Positions 53,352 to 62,432 are shown, numbered from the stretch's first letter. The stretch is DNA of 64,000 nucleotides from Succinivibrionaceae bacterium UBA3769 (GCA_002372325.1 DFFT01000088.1:1-64000); one strand, 5' to 3'. Made by a program: numbers and translations. The notes: generated by a model not told the origin, from the sequence alone.

Positions 53352-54290
53352 TTATTTCAGGCCGGACTTCCTGATAAACTCGGCGATATCAGCCCCGAAT
53401 CTCCGGCTGTTCAAAGCATACTCCACAAAGGCCTTCATATAGCCCAGCTTGGATCCGCAGTCGAAGCTGTCTCCCTTGATCAGCACGGCATCCATGGGGT
53501 AATCCCGGCACATAAGACGCAGGGTATCCGTAAACTGAATCTCGTCCCCCACCCCCAGAGGAGTGTTTTCCAGATAATCCCAGATCTTGTCCGAAACCAC
53601 ATATCTGCCCACGATGGCCAGATTGCTGGGGGCGTCATCCGCATCGGGCTTTTCCACCAGATTAACGATAGGAATGCTCTTTTCCTGAGACTCCAGATAG
53701 GCCTTCTCGTTGAAAATACAGCCCTCAAAGCACTTGTCCCGGAAAGCCTTGCCGGTATCGATAACTCCGTAGGCACTGATATTGCTGAGCTGCACCGGCT
53801 GCACCATGATCTGGCTCCGTCCGGTCTCATTAAAACGATCAATCATTTCCTTAAGATTGTCCGTTCTCATATCGCACTTGAACTGATTGATCATCACATC
53901 GGGGAGAATAATGGCAAAGGGCTCCCCTCTTACCAGAGGCTTGGCTTTGGAAATGGCATGAGCCAGCCCCTTGGTCTCCCCCTGTCTCACATGCATAATG
54001 GCAATGTCAGGAGGACAGATGGATTTGATTTCCTTAAGCTGCTGTCTTTTAACGCGTTTTTCCAGTTCCGATTCCAGTTCAAAGCTGCGGTCAAAATGGT
54101 TTTCAATAGCATTCTTGGAGGAATGGGTAACCAGGATAATTTCCTTTATCCCGGCCAGCGCGGCTTCATTGACAATGTACTGGATAATCGGCTTATCAAC
54201 AATCGGCAGCATCTCCTTGGGGATGGATTTCGTTGCCGGCAGCATTCTTGTCCCTAACCCTGCCACTGGTATGATAGCCTTTGTAATCAT
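53352..54290 (-). CDS. galU: UTP-glucose-1-phosphate uridylyltransferase
   Basis: A 312-residue enzyme making UDP-glucose for lipopolysaccharide core, glycogen-like polymers and envelope glycans. The nucleotide-binding loop is VAGLGTRMLPATKSIPKEML near the N-terminus. VTHSSKNAIENHFDRSFELE, LVEKPDADDAPSNLAIVGRY and GVGDEIQFTDTLRLM are family blocks. The length is slightly above E. coli GalU (302). AAGGAG lies upstream of the ATG. It is likely monocistronic, between the pepD terminator and the terminator at 54567-54610. Confidence 0.95.
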   Translation of the reverse strand: MITKAIIPVAGLGTRMLPATKSIPKEMLPIVDKPIIQYIVNEAALAGIKEIILVTHSSKNAIENHFDRSFELESELEKRVKRQQLKEIKSICPPDIAIMHVRQGETKGLAHAISKAKPLVRGEPFAIILPDVMINQFKCDMRTDNLKEMIDRFNETGRSQIMVQPVQLSNISAYGVIDTGKAFRDKCFEGCIFNEKAYLESQEKSIPIVNLVEKPDADDAPSNLAIVGRYVVSDKIWDYLENTPLGVGDEIQFTDTLRLMCRDYPMDAVLIKGDSFDCGSKLGYMKAFVEYALNSRRFGADIAEFIRKSGLK

Positions 54291-54566
54291 TAATTTGCTC
54301 CTTAACGCTTAATATTAATAATAATCAATGGTACACGCAGAGAACACGCCCAAAAAACGCAAAAAAAAATTCCCCGCATTCTGCTGATTTTAACCGGGTT
54401 CCGGAAATCATTCTCTGATCCGGCCCAAAAAAATCGGCGTATTCCGCTCATTTTTTTAAAAATTATCTGCAGTCTCCAAAAAACGGCGTTCTGATCAAAA
54501 AATCCGGCTTTTTTGAAGAGCAGGAGCTAAAGTCAATCCGGATCTCCGGAATTCCCCCGATCTGTT
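54291..54566. other. galU upstream region
   Basis: AT-rich sequence (ATTATTATTAATATTAAG) just before galU should hold its promoter, though no clean pair is seen. Several A/T runs alternate with short GC palindromes (AAAAAATCGGCG and AAAAAACGGCG). No gene is visible. Confidence 0.35.
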
Positions 54567-54610
54567 CAAAAAGCGCTGTCCCCTGCTGAGAGAGGACAGC
54601 GCCTTTTTCA
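54567..54610. terminator. Bidirectional terminator
   Basis: GCGCTGTCC and GGACAGCGC form a perfect nine-pair stem flanked by AAAAA on the left and TTTTT on the right. On the minus strand it closes the secreted-protein pair. Confidence 0.85.
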
Positions 54611-54635
54611 GGAACTTCCGGAAAGAGCAAAATCG

Positions 54636-55802
54636 CTACTTCTTTTTATTTTTGGGGCTGGTCTTAGTTTGAGCGCTGTTCTTGTTTTGGGGGGTAACCC
54701 GGGGATAGAGAACATAACGCCGGGATCCGGAAAAGCCATTATCAAGAGTGGATTCGTTAAAGACCACAAACACCAGCTTTCCGGCGGCATGAGCCGTGAG
54801 CTGCGTGCTCTGGTCATACACCCGATCCGGATTCCCGGCCGGGTACATATAGAACCACTTCTCATGATCGGGCCCCTTTCCCTTCAGGTACCAGACGCTC
54901 TTGTTCCAGGGACCGCCCCCCGGGATCATCTTGTACTTAACGCCATCAATGGTCAGGGTGCTTAAATCATGAGTGATAGAGGCGGAAACCTTGCCGTCCC
55001 GGCTGGCCCAGTCCTTATGCAGGATGTTGAACACAAAGTTCCCGTGGGGCGCGAAAAAGTTTATTTCATTCCGGCCGATGTCATTGGCCACGGTATATTC
55101 CGTATCCGCCCGGGAGGAATGATACACATAAGCCCAGCAGGATCCCTCCTCTCTGGTAATCATCATGATCTTCCGGTAGGGATTGAAGTCCCCCATGCGG
55201 GCCATGCAGAAATTATCCTCCTTGCAGCCCCCGGGACTCTGATAATCCGGAGTTCCCGTATCCAGAAGATTGTAGCTGTCCCCCATGGCAAAGGTCATCA
55301 CCAGCCTGCCAGTGGGAGCCGCCTCCCGATCCGGGGTGATGTTAAATATCGGAGCCGCGGCCCAGGAACCGCCCACCAGATAGTAGAACTTCATGGGCTC
55401 CCCGGCCCAGATAATGGAATTGTAAAGCCAGGTTACCAGCGGAAAGGACCGCACGCTCATATCCGGATTATTGCTGACATAGTCGGCATGCCGCACCTGA
55501 GACTTCAAAGCCTCCTGGATGTTATCCATGTAGATGCGCTTCCGGTTATTATGGATGACGTAGTAGTCAATGGCGGCCTGAATCTCGGGATCCCGCGGAC
55601 AGAAGGAAGCATAAAGGAGCGGGGCCTGCCCCTCGGGAATCCGGGCCTTGTAATCTGCCGTGATGGTCTTAAAAAGCTCCGGAACGGCATCTTCCGCGGC
55701 GTCAGCAGCATCAGAGGCTGCGGCGTTCAGCGAAAGAAGCCCCAGAAGCACTCCGGCGGCCGGAAGAAATGTTTTCAGAGTAGTAAAATTACAAAATTTC
55801 AT
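54636..55802 (-). CDS. Secreted protein of unknown function (388 residues)
   Basis: The N-terminus is a signal peptide (hydrophobic FLPAAGVLLGLLSLNAAA, cleavage near ASDA), so the product is periplasmic or exported. The mature part is rich in aromatic residues and Gly, with stretches such as ASFCPRDPEIQAAIDYYVIH, YYLVGGSWAAAPIFNITPD and KSVWYLKGKGPDHEKWFYMY. Paired Cys residues (CKEDNFC) suggest a disulfide. The C-terminus is a Lys/Asn-rich tail (KTSPKNKKK). I do not recognise a family. It lies 18 bases after a second unknown secreted protein gene on the same strand and ends before a strong terminator, so the two form an operon and probably act together. Confidence 0.7.
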   Translation of the reverse strand: MKFCNFTTLKTFLPAAGVLLGLLSLNAAASDAADAAEDAVPELFKTITADYKARIPEGQAPLLYASFCPRDPEIQAAIDYYVIHNNRKRIYMDNIQEALKSQVRHADYVSNNPDMSVRSFPLVTWLYNSIIWAGEPMKFYYLVGGSWAAAPIFNITPDREAAPTGRLVMTFAMGDSYNLLDTGTPDYQSPGGCKEDNFCMARMGDFNPYRKIMMITREEGSCWAYVYHSSRADTEYTVANDIGRNEINFFAPHGNFVFNILHKDWASRDGKVSASITHDLSTLTIDGVKYKMIPGGGPWNKSVWYLKGKGPDHEKWFYMYPAGNPDRVYDQSTQLTAHAAGKLVFVVFNESTLDNGFSGSRRYVLYPRVTPQNKNSAQTKTSPKNKKK

Positions 55803-55820
55803 GCGCTAAATCCTTCTGCA

Positions 55821-57149
55821 TTATCCCTTCCGATCCAGAGAAAGCCGGTGACAGTTGCCATTGCCCTTTCTCACAAAAAGCAGCATCTTTTCCAAAGGGC
55901 GGACGCACACATCCTCTCCGGCGCAGCCCAGATTATAGGTATCGGAATTAGCCTTCTCGTAATCGCCGGCGGGAACGGCCAGAATCTCGGTATCCCCGGA
56001 CTGGAATACCAGATTGTGATGCAGGGAGTACCGGGTTTCCAGCTTCTCCCCCTTCAGAGAGAGCATGGCAAAGGTAACAGTCTCGTCATAACCCTCCTGA
56101 GATCCCTCCGGAACGGTCTTCACCGTCCGTTCCTCAAAGGAAAGAGAGATATCTCCGGCCTGATTCCCGTAGGAGTTTTTAAAAAGATCCGGCTGATCAA
56201 AACCAAAGCCCTCGGTAAACAGGCGGATCTCGGCATTGAAAGTCTTATCGAAGGGGCAGAAGTTCAGGGTATGCTTTTCCGCCAGCACGATTTCACCGGG
56301 ATCGCATCTCTCGGCGCCCTTCTTTTTGGAAAACACATGAAGGTACGGCACCGGCCGGCATTGTCCCGGATACTTGCAGTACTCGGCGCCGAATTCTGCC
56401 GGGGCCAGAATCATATATTCCCTGCTGCCGTCATGAAATACGGGAGCGCTGTTAAAGGAGGAGGGATCCCGGACAAGACTGAGCTTCTGGCCTTCAAATA
56501 TGAAATCGTACCTGCCCCCGGCAGCTATCTCTCCCGGCGTCATTTCCAGCCGGGAATAGCCGTGATCCCGGAAGTTTTCATAAACGCCGCGGTTAAACAT
56601 CCAGAAGCTCCGGAGAGCCAGCATATTAATGAGAGCGTCCTGTTCGGCATCGCCGCAGAAACTGAGCTTTGGCACCCTGACTCCGCCGCAGCCCCCGCTG
56701 TTCATCTCATAGATCCCCCTGTTATCGGTAAAGTTTATGGTGACCCTCTCCTTATCGGAAACATAGGCTCCCGCGCCCATAACCTGATAATTGTCGTAGG
56801 CCACCTCAAAGGCTTCGCCGGATCTCATGCCGTCCAGATTGGCCTTAAGGGAGTCCAGAAGCTCCTGGCTTCCGATAATTTCAGCCAGAGTAAAGCCCTT
56901 AAGGGCCTCCGCATTCTGATAAACCCTGAGCTCGTTATTTATGCACAGGGACAGGGGATAGCTCAGGGCAGTGAGAAAAAGATCCCGGTCATTATTATTG
57001 ACGGCAGTTTTGATAATGCCGAACACGTCCCGTTCCTCGGGCTCCTGAGAGGCGGCAGCCTCTTCTGCGGCGCTCGCAGCGGGAAACAGCGCAGCGGAGA
57101 ACAGAAGCGCCAGAGAGACCGCATGAGGCGCTGATTTCATGTAATTCAT
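55821..57149 (-). CDS. Secreted protein of unknown function (442 residues)
   Basis: A start at 57149 (GGAAG upstream) gives a signal peptide with a core of AVSLALLFSAALFPAASA and cleavage before AEEAAASQ. The mature part opens with a helical segment (VFGIIKTAVNNNDRDLFLTAL) that looks like a small DUF-type helical or NTF2-like unit (LSYPLSLCINN). Cys-rich stretches follow: MNSGGCGGVRVPKLSFCGD, YCKYPGQC and CAGEDVC. At least four disulfides are possible. No family is recognised with confidence. TAGAAT on the minus strand at 57214-57219 is a likely -10 box. It is the first gene of a two-gene operon with the 388-residue secreted protein. Confidence 0.7.
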   Translation of the reverse strand: MNYMKSAPHAVSLALLFSAALFPAASAAEEAAASQEPEERDVFGIIKTAVNNNDRDLFLTALSYPLSLCINNELRVYQNAEALKGFTLAEIIGSQELLDSLKANLDGMRSGEAFEVAYDNYQVMGAGAYVSDKERVTINFTDNRGIYEMNSGGCGGVRVPKLSFCGDAEQDALINMLALRSFWMFNRGVYENFRDHGYSRLEMTPGEIAAGGRYDFIFEGQKLSLVRDPSSFNSAPVFHDGSREYMILAPAEFGAEYCKYPGQCRPVPYLHVFSKKKGAERCDPGEIVLAEKHTLNFCPFDKTFNAEIRLFTEGFGFDQPDLFKNSYGNQAGDISLSFEERTVKTVPEGSQEGYDETVTFAMLSLKGEKLETRYSLHHNLVFQSGDTEILAVPAGDYEKANSDTYNLGCAGEDVCVRPLEKMLLFVRKGNGNCHRLSLDRKG

Positions 57150-57477
57150 TTTTATCTTCCATGACAAAAAAATCGGTTTTGCGATGCTCTCCTTGTTCCG
57201 GAGAGGCTGCCCTATTCTACCCGATATTGCCGCCGGAATTTGTTACCGTACGGGAATTTTTGGTCTGAGCCTGTCATTCTCCGGCTTCGGCATTTCCAAA
57301 AGGCCCCGGGTTCCTGCAAACGCTGAAAACCAGCGCTGTCTCATAGTGTCGCTTTTCAGCCGGTTTTCCGCGCTGATCTTCGCAAAATCACCCCAAGGCG
57401 GGTTTTACCCCCGGATCTCCGATGATAATATAATCAGGGGAAGGGGATTAAGACAGCATTAGGATTAAGGGGGATGT
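57150..57477. other. Divergent promoter region
   Basis: It separates the secreted-protein operon (minus) from the zinc-ribbon genes (plus). TAGAAT (minus, 57214-57219) and TATAAT (plus, 57429-57434) are probable -10 boxes; both have weak -35 regions. No gene is seen. Confidence 0.4.
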
Positions 57478-58566
57478 ATGATGAAGTGCACCTTTTGCGG
57501 CAAGGATGTTTCTGATGAGGCAAGAATATGTCCCCATTGCGGCATTTATATCTCCCGGACATTTCGGGAACCAAACAGGGACATAAGCTCCGGAGAAGAC
57601 CGCATAAGCCCTGAAGGCAGCGCTAGCCCCGGCGGCAGCCAGAATTGCTTAAATCCCCGGGAACAGCGTCCGGAGTTTTCTCCCGCTGACACATCCCCGA
57701 AAGCTCCGAAGAAATCCTCGGGCATCTCCGCCCCCGACGCTGAACCAATGCCGGACTCCGGGTTCAAACCTTCCCCTGACCCCTGGCAGACCTCGCATGA
57801 CCTTCCGAAGGAGCCCGAGGCTTCATCCCGGAAAAATCAGCAGCGCCGGGACATCTGCTCCTCATGCGGCAGCAGCTTGATGCCCGGCGATCGCTTCTGC
57901 AACATCTGCGGAACCAAGGTACCCGACGAAAATCCGGGATATCCCTGCAATGACATAAATCCTCCCGTTAACGATCCTCAGGAACTCAGAGCCCTGAACC
58001 GGAGTATGGATACAATGTCCGCTCTGGTGCTTGCCGAATTGTGTCTCGGCCTGGGCGGGATAGCCTTTTTTCTGGTGATAATTGCCGTGGTGCTAATTAC
58101 CGGAATTGCCGAATTATTGAAACCCCTGAGCGGGTTACCATTTTGTATGGTGATACTTGCCGGAATGGTGCACGCCGCAGTCCTCTTAGAATCCGTGCCG
58201 CTGATTCCAAGTGTCGTCAGCTTTTTGGACAGTCAGGGGACGGAATACTGGGACTTGTCAGCTAAGGGACGAAAAGCCCGCGTCATAATAAGAACCCTGC
58301 TGATTTTCATCGGCGTTTTTGTGGCAATGTTCTTTTTAACAATGACCTTTGCAGTGGGAACCAGGGGAAGCGCTCCCCCTGCGGCATCCGATAAAGTCGC
58401 CCTCTGGATCATCGGAGGGATTGATGTTCTCCTTTTAATCGCAGACATCGTCCTGCAGATCTATGCCCTGAGAATTTTCCGCGAAATTAAAAAGAAGCTT
58501 AAAAACATGGCCGATCCCGTCCCTTCCTTTGATGGCAAGACTGTCAAAAAACCGAAAAGAGGATAA
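57478..58566 (+). CDS. Double zinc-ribbon membrane protein, copy 1
   Basis: A 362-residue protein with an N-terminal zinc ribbon (CTFCGKDVSDEARICPHCG), a Pro/Ser-rich linker of about 95 residues, and a second ribbon (CSSCGSSLMPGDRFCNICG) near residue 130. Three to four membrane helices occupy the C-terminal half (for example LGLGGIAFFLVIIAVVLIT and ALWIIGGIDVLLLIADIVL). Both ribbons would be cytoplasmic. The architecture recalls zinc-ribbon/DUF4190-like envelope proteins of unknown role. The start may be the second ATG (57481), which aligns with the paralogue. The next gene, 20 bases after the stop, is a paralogue of the same layout, so this is a tandem duplication. Confidence 0.7.
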   Translation: MMKCTFCGKDVSDEARICPHCGIYISRTFREPNRDISSGEDRISPEGSASPGGSQNCLNPREQRPEFSPADTSPKAPKKSSGISAPDAEPMPDSGFKPSPDPWQTSHDLPKEPEASSRKNQQRRDICSSCGSSLMPGDRFCNICGTKVPDENPGYPCNDINPPVNDPQELRALNRSMDTMSALVLAELCLGLGGIAFFLVIIAVVLITGIAELLKPLSGLPFCMVILAGMVHAAVLLESVPLIPSVVSFLDSQGTEYWDLSAKGRKARVIIRTLLIFIGVFVAMFFLTMTFAVGTRGSAPPAASDKVALWIIGGIDVLLLIADIVLQIYALRIFREIKKKLKNMADPVPSFDGKTVKKPKRG

Positions 58567-58586
58567 TAATCAAGGAGGTACAGCTG

Positions 58587-59657
58587 ATGAAATGCTCCTT
58601 CTGCAGCAATGAGGTTCCTGATAATGCGAGAACGTGTCCCCGTTGCGGCATTTACCTCTCCCGGACATTCCGGAACCAAAACCGGGACACCGGTTCCGAA
58701 GAAGACCGCATAGCTCCTGACAGCAGCGCGGATTACCGAAATCCCCGAAACCGGAGAGAGCCGCGCCCGGATCGGGATCCCCGGGAACAGCGCCCGGAGT
58801 TTTCTTCTGATAACGCCGCCCCGGAGCCGGACTCCCGGTTCGGATCTTCCCCGGATCCCAGGCAAACCCCGCATGACTTTCCGGAGGATCCGCCGTTTTC
58901 AGGCGGGAGAGAGCCGCCGCGCCGGAACTTCTGCTCCTTATGCGGCAACAGCCTGATGCCCGGCGATCGCTTCTGCAGCATCTGCGGAGCTCCGGCTTCC
59001 GGCGGAAATCCGGGAAATTACGGCAATCCCGGCAGAGATCCTTATGGGAACAGACGCCCCGGCAATTCAGGTAATTCCGGAGGTTCCCCCGCCGGAGATC
59101 CTTACCGGAACAGGCGCCCAGGAAATTCCGGCAATTCCGGAAATAACAGAAATCGTCCCGGAAGACGCCCCGTTAACGATCGTCAGAGACTCCGCGCCCT
59201 GAACCAGAGAATGGAGTCCATGTCCCGTATGGTGCTTACCGCATTTTTTCTCGCCCTGGGCGGGATCCTGCTGCCTTTTTTGGGGACAATTGCCTCAGTA
59301 TTGCATATCGTAATCGTCTTGAAATCCCTGCCGCTGACTGGGGAAGTCGTAAGCTTTCTGGACAGTCAGGGGGCGGAATACCAGGACTGGTCAGCCAAGG
59401 GACGGGGCGCCCGCGCCATGATAATAGCCCTTCTGATCCTGATGATCGCCATTGCAGCGGTGTTTGCTGTTCTGATGTTTATGGCGATAACTCATGTTAA
59501 CGTTCACGGCAGCGATCCCGAATCGCTGGAAACTCCCCTTATCATCGTCTCTTTGATTGCTGGGTTCCTGTTTATTACCAATATCGCCCTCCTGATCTTC
59601 GCCATGATAAGGTTCTACGATATTAAAAGGATGCTTAAGAATCTGGCCGGAGATTAG
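58587..59657 (+). CDS. Double zinc-ribbon membrane protein, copy 2
   Basis: A 356-residue paralogue of the preceding gene. The first ribbon is CSFCSNEVPDNARTCPRCG and the second is CSLCGNSLMPGDRFCSICG. The linker between them is Arg/Asp/Pro-rich. After the second ribbon it carries an extra Gly/Asn/Arg repeat region (DPYGNRRPGNSGNSG and a near copy) absent from copy 1, encoded by two 46-bp DNA repeats. The C-terminal membrane part keeps the shared segment VVSFLDSQGAEYQDWSAKGR, which in copy 1 reads VVSFLDSQGTEYWDLSAKGR. A strong ribosome site (AAGGAGG) precedes the ATG. Membrane loops and N-terminal ribbons are conserved while the linker has diverged. Confidence 0.7.
   Translation: MKCSFCSNEVPDNARTCPRCGIYLSRTFRNQNRDTGSEEDRIAPDSSADYRNPRNRREPRPDRDPREQRPEFSSDNAAPEPDSRFGSSPDPRQTPHDFPEDPPFSGGREPPRRNFCSLCGNSLMPGDRFCSICGAPASGGNPGNYGNPGRDPYGNRRPGNSGNSGGSPAGDPYRNRRPGNSGNSGNNRNRPGRRPVNDRQRLRALNQRMESMSRMVLTAFFLALGGILLPFLGTIASVLHIVIVLKSLPLTGEVVSFLDSQGAEYQDWSAKGRGARAMIIALLILMIAIAAVFAVLMFMAITHVNVHGSDPESLETPLIIVSLIAGFLFITNIALLIFAMIRFYDIKRMLKNLAGD
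59035..59140 (+). repeat. 46-bp in-frame repeat in zinc-ribbon copy 2
   Basis: Two copies, 59035-59080 and 59095-59140, with a period of 60 bases. Each begins GAGATCCTTA and ends AATTCCGG, and together they encode DPYxNRRPGNSGNSG twice. Confidence 0.8.
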
Positions 59658-59683
59658 CGCCGTTCACAAGATCCTTGATACGA

Positions 59684-59716
59684 AAAAGGCCGGAGTCCTG
59701 AGACTTCAGCCTTTTG
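59684..59716. terminator. Terminator between zinc-ribbon copy 2 and ilvH
   Basis: AAGGC..GAGTC pairs with GACTT..GCCTT around CTGA, with A and T runs on its two sides, so it can serve both converging genes. Confidence 0.65.
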
Positions 59717-59810
59717 TGAATCGCTTTGTCCTAACCGGATTTCAGGAGCCCCGGGAAGTCATAGCGTCCTGCGCTGCTGCCCCGTGATGCTGCCTGCATC
59801 CGGCCGGCTG

Positions 59811-60308
59811 TTACAGCCTGAGAGATCTCTCTCCCCGGGAGATGCCGCAGACACCGGATCTTACCACCTCAACGATCTCGGTAACCTTGGTTACGGTCTC
59901 CAGGAAGATGTCCAGCTCCTCGCTGGAGCCGATGATCTCCACCGTGTAAATGGTAGGAGTAAGATCCACAATCTGCCCGTGGAAAATATCGGAAATGGTC
60001 TTAACCTCATCACGGATATCCCGGGTGACTGCCTGAATCTTCACCAGCATGATTTCGCGTTCCACATGGTTGGAATCACAGAGATCGGTAACCTTGAGCA
60101 CATTAATCAGCTTATGAAGCTGCTTGGTGATCTGCTCAACCTCTCCGTCATCGCAAAAGGTGGTGATAGTCATTCTGGAAAGAGTCGCATCCTCAGTGGG
60201 CGCTACCGTAAGAGACTCTATGTTGAATCCTCTCTGAGAAAACAGCCCCACAACCCGGCTGAGAGCCCCGGTTTCATTTTCCAGGAGCACTGAAATTAAA
60301 TGACGCAT
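59811..60308 (-). CDS. ilvH: Acetolactate synthase small (regulatory) subunit
   Basis: A 165-residue regulatory subunit of acetohydroxyacid synthase III type. The N-terminal ACT domain (HLISVLLENETGALSRVVGL and FSQRGFNIESLTVAPTED) binds valine, giving feedback inhibition. The C-terminal domain has DIFHGQIVDLTPTIYTVEI and ends near GISRGERSL. The length equals E. coli IlvH (163). Its ATG overlaps the ilvI stop (TAATG), so the two subunits are made in step. Confidence 0.95.
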   Translation of the reverse strand: MRHLISVLLENETGALSRVVGLFSQRGFNIESLTVAPTEDATLSRMTITTFCDDGEVEQITKQLHKLINVLKVTDLCDSNHVEREIMLVKIQAVTRDIRDEVKTISDIFHGQIVDLTPTIYTVEIIGSSEELDIFLETVTKVTEIVEVVRSGVCGISRGERSLRL

Positions 60309-62047
60309 TACACACGCTCCTCTTCATCTCTGTTGATACGCATATCGCCCATGCTGCCTCCGCCGATCTGCATCGGATAGACGCGGGAGTCCGGATCCAC
60401 CTGAACATCGATAACCACAGTCTTGTCCTTGATATCAAGAGCCTTCTTCAGGGCTGCATTAAGTTCGTCAGAATTGCCTGCCCTGATGCCCACCTGACCG
60501 TAGCACTCCGCCAGCTTCACAAAGTCGGGAGCGGCATCCATGAAGGTTTCGGTCTGCCGGCCGTTGTAGAACATCATCTGCCACTGCTTAACCATGCCCA
60601 GGGAAACATTGTTGAGAATCACAATCTTTACCGCAATACCGTACTGCAGGCAGGTGGCCAGCTCCTGAAGGTTCATCTGGAAGGAACCATCGCCGGTGAT
60701 GCAGATAACCTCGGATTCCGGACTGGCGATCTTGGCGCCCACGGCGGCGGGGAAGCCGTAGCCCATGGTGCCCAGTCCGCCGGAGGACAGGAACTTCCGT
60801 GGGGTGTCAAACTTGTAATAAAGGGCCGTAAACATCTGATGCTGCCCCACGTCGGTAACCACAATGGCCTTGCCGTCGGTGATCCGGTAGATATCCTCCA
60901 CTACCTTCCCCGGATGGAGCAGTCCCGGAGTGCCGTCTCCCGCGCAGGTGACCGGATGCCGGGTCTTCATGGCTTCGATCTCAGTCCACCAGGGATCCAG
61001 ACGGGCATTGTCCATGGAGAGGTTCATTTCCCTGATGACATCGTTCATCTGATCCAGCACTGTGCCGATATCGGCCACAATGGGAATGTCCACCTTAATG
61101 CGCTTGGCAATTGATGAAGGATCGATGTCCACGTGAACAATGCGGGCCTTAGGACAGTACTTGTCCACATTATTGGTGGATCTGTCCGAGAAACGCGCTC
61201 CCAGAGCAATAATGAGATCGCTCTCGTGCATGGCGGTATTGGCGGCGTAGGTGCCATGCATGCCCACCATGCCCAGGAACTGGGGATCAGTGCCCGGATA
61301 GGCGCCCAGTCCCATCAGGGTGGAGGTTACCGGAATATGGTATCTCCGGGCGAATTCGGTGACCTTGGCGCAGGCTCCCTCGGAGGCGATAACGCCGCCG
61401 CCGATGTGAATAACCGGCTTTTTGGCCTCGGCCAGCAGGCTGAGGGATCTCCGGATCTGCCCCTTGTGTCCGAATCTGGTGGGATTGTAGGAGCGCATGG
61501 TGATCTCGCTTAAAGGCTTAGGCTCGTACGGGAACTTGTTTTTCGGGTTCTGGCAGTCCTTGGGAATATCAACCACTACCGGACCCGGGCGGCCGGTGGA
61601 AGCAATGTGGAAAGCCTTTCTGATAAATACCGGAATATCCTCGGCCTTCTTGCAGATATAGCTGTGCTTGACAATAGGCCGGGAAATCCCCACCATGTCC
61701 ACCTCCTGGAAGGCATCCTGACCGATAAGGAAGGTGGCCACCTGACCGGTGATAATCACCATGGGCACCGAATCCATATAGGCCGTGGCAATGCCGGTAA
61801 TGGTATTGGTGGCTCCCGGTCCCGAGGTAACGAGGCAGCAGCCTACCCTGCCGGTGGTACGGGCATAGCCGTCGGCGGCATGGGCCGCTGACTGCTCGTG
61901 TCTTACCAGAACGTGATGAATCTTCTTTGAATCTTTTAAGGCGTCATAAATGTCGAGAACGGCTCCGCCGGGATAGCCAAAAAGCCTGTCAACCCCCAGA
62001 TCCTCCAGGGTGCGCACAACCATCTCTGCACCTGATAACATTTCCAT
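60308..62047 (-). CDS. ilvI: Acetolactate synthase large (catalytic) subunit
   Basis: A 579-residue thiamine diphosphate enzyme making acetolactate or acetohydroxybutyrate, the first common step of branched-chain amino-acid synthesis. The catalytic Glu lies in LVRHEQSAAHAADGYAR, FAD-binding and central-domain blocks include VTSTLMGLGAYPG, and the ThDP motif is ITGDGSFQMNLQELAT ending at KIVILNN. The N-terminus MEMLSGAEMVVRTLEDLGVD matches IlvI. It is followed immediately by ilvH. A leader of about 240 bases with a long hairpin precedes it. Confidence 0.95.
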   Translation of the reverse strand: MEMLSGAEMVVRTLEDLGVDRLFGYPGGAVLDIYDALKDSKKIHHVLVRHEQSAAHAADGYARTTGRVGCCLVTSGPGATNTITGIATAYMDSVPMVIITGQVATFLIGQDAFQEVDMVGISRPIVKHSYICKKAEDIPVFIRKAFHIASTGRPGPVVVDIPKDCQNPKNKFPYEPKPLSEITMRSYNPTRFGHKGQIRRSLSLLAEAKKPVIHIGGGVIASEGACAKVTEFARRYHIPVTSTLMGLGAYPGTDPQFLGMVGMHGTYAANTAMHESDLIIALGARFSDRSTNNVDKYCPKARIVHVDIDPSSIAKRIKVDIPIVADIGTVLDQMNDVIREMNLSMDNARLDPWWTEIEAMKTRHPVTCAGDGTPGLLHPGKVVEDIYRITDGKAIVVTDVGQHQMFTALYYKFDTPRKFLSSGGLGTMGYGFPAAVGAKIASPESEVICITGDGSFQMNLQELATCLQYGIAVKIVILNNVSLGMVKQWQMMFYNGRQTETFMDAAPDFVKLAECYGQVGIRAGNSDELNAALKKALDIKDKTVVIDVQVDPDSRVYPMQIGGGSMGDMRINRDEEERV

Positions 62048-62301
62048 AAGGAAAGCCTCCGCTGGCTTCTGAAAAATACAAACAAGTAAAGGAGCCTGCC
62101 GAAAAGCAGGTTCGTCCGGTAAGATCTCCCCCGCTTTTCCGGGATATCGAATAAATCCCCTGCAGACTCCCGGAAAAAGCGTGCCCGCTAAAAGCGCCTT
62201 TCATAAGTCAAATCAAACTTAAGAAATCCGCCTTTCTGCCTCCGTGTGTTAGAGACAGGCCGCTCTTCCAGGCTTCACGAAAAGCCATGACCGGGATTAT
62301 A
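62048..62301 (-). promoter_or_regulatory. ilvIH promoter and structured leader
   Basis: TATAAT on the minus strand (62296-62301) would give a leader of about 240 bases. It contains a 12-pair hairpin (62133-62144 with 62168-62180, one bulged base, 23-base loop) and a smaller CCTGC/GCAGG hairpin near 62103-62118. Neither is followed by a T run, and no short ORF rich in Ile, Val or Leu codons was found. This does not look like a classical attenuator. Confidence 0.45.
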
Positions 62302-62395
62302 GCACCAAAGAAGGGGAACGAAAGAATCACAGAGCAAAAACGCGACAGAACCGGCATCTCCGGCCCGAGATCCCTGAAAATATCTCTGCCGCAAA

Positions 62396-62432
62396 ACAAA
62401 AAGCCCGTCCGAAAAAACTTCCGAACGGGCAG
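62396..62432 (-). terminator. Terminator of the YdiJ-like gene
   Basis: On the minus strand GCCCGTTCGGAAG pairs with TTCGGACGGGC and is followed by TTTTTGTTTT, about 70 bases past the stop codon and upstream of the ilvI promoter. Confidence 0.8.

Noticed and set aside
54969..57134. 721-codon ORF on the plus strand opposite the secreted-protein pair
   Set aside because: It spans both real genes and their junction, lacks any recognisable domain, and both opposite-strand genes have signal peptides and ribosome sites.
62208..62288. Short minus-strand ORF at the predicted ilvI transcript start as an attenuation leader peptide
   Set aside because: It would begin at the transcription start itself and has no run of Ile, Val or Leu codons, and no terminator pairs with it.
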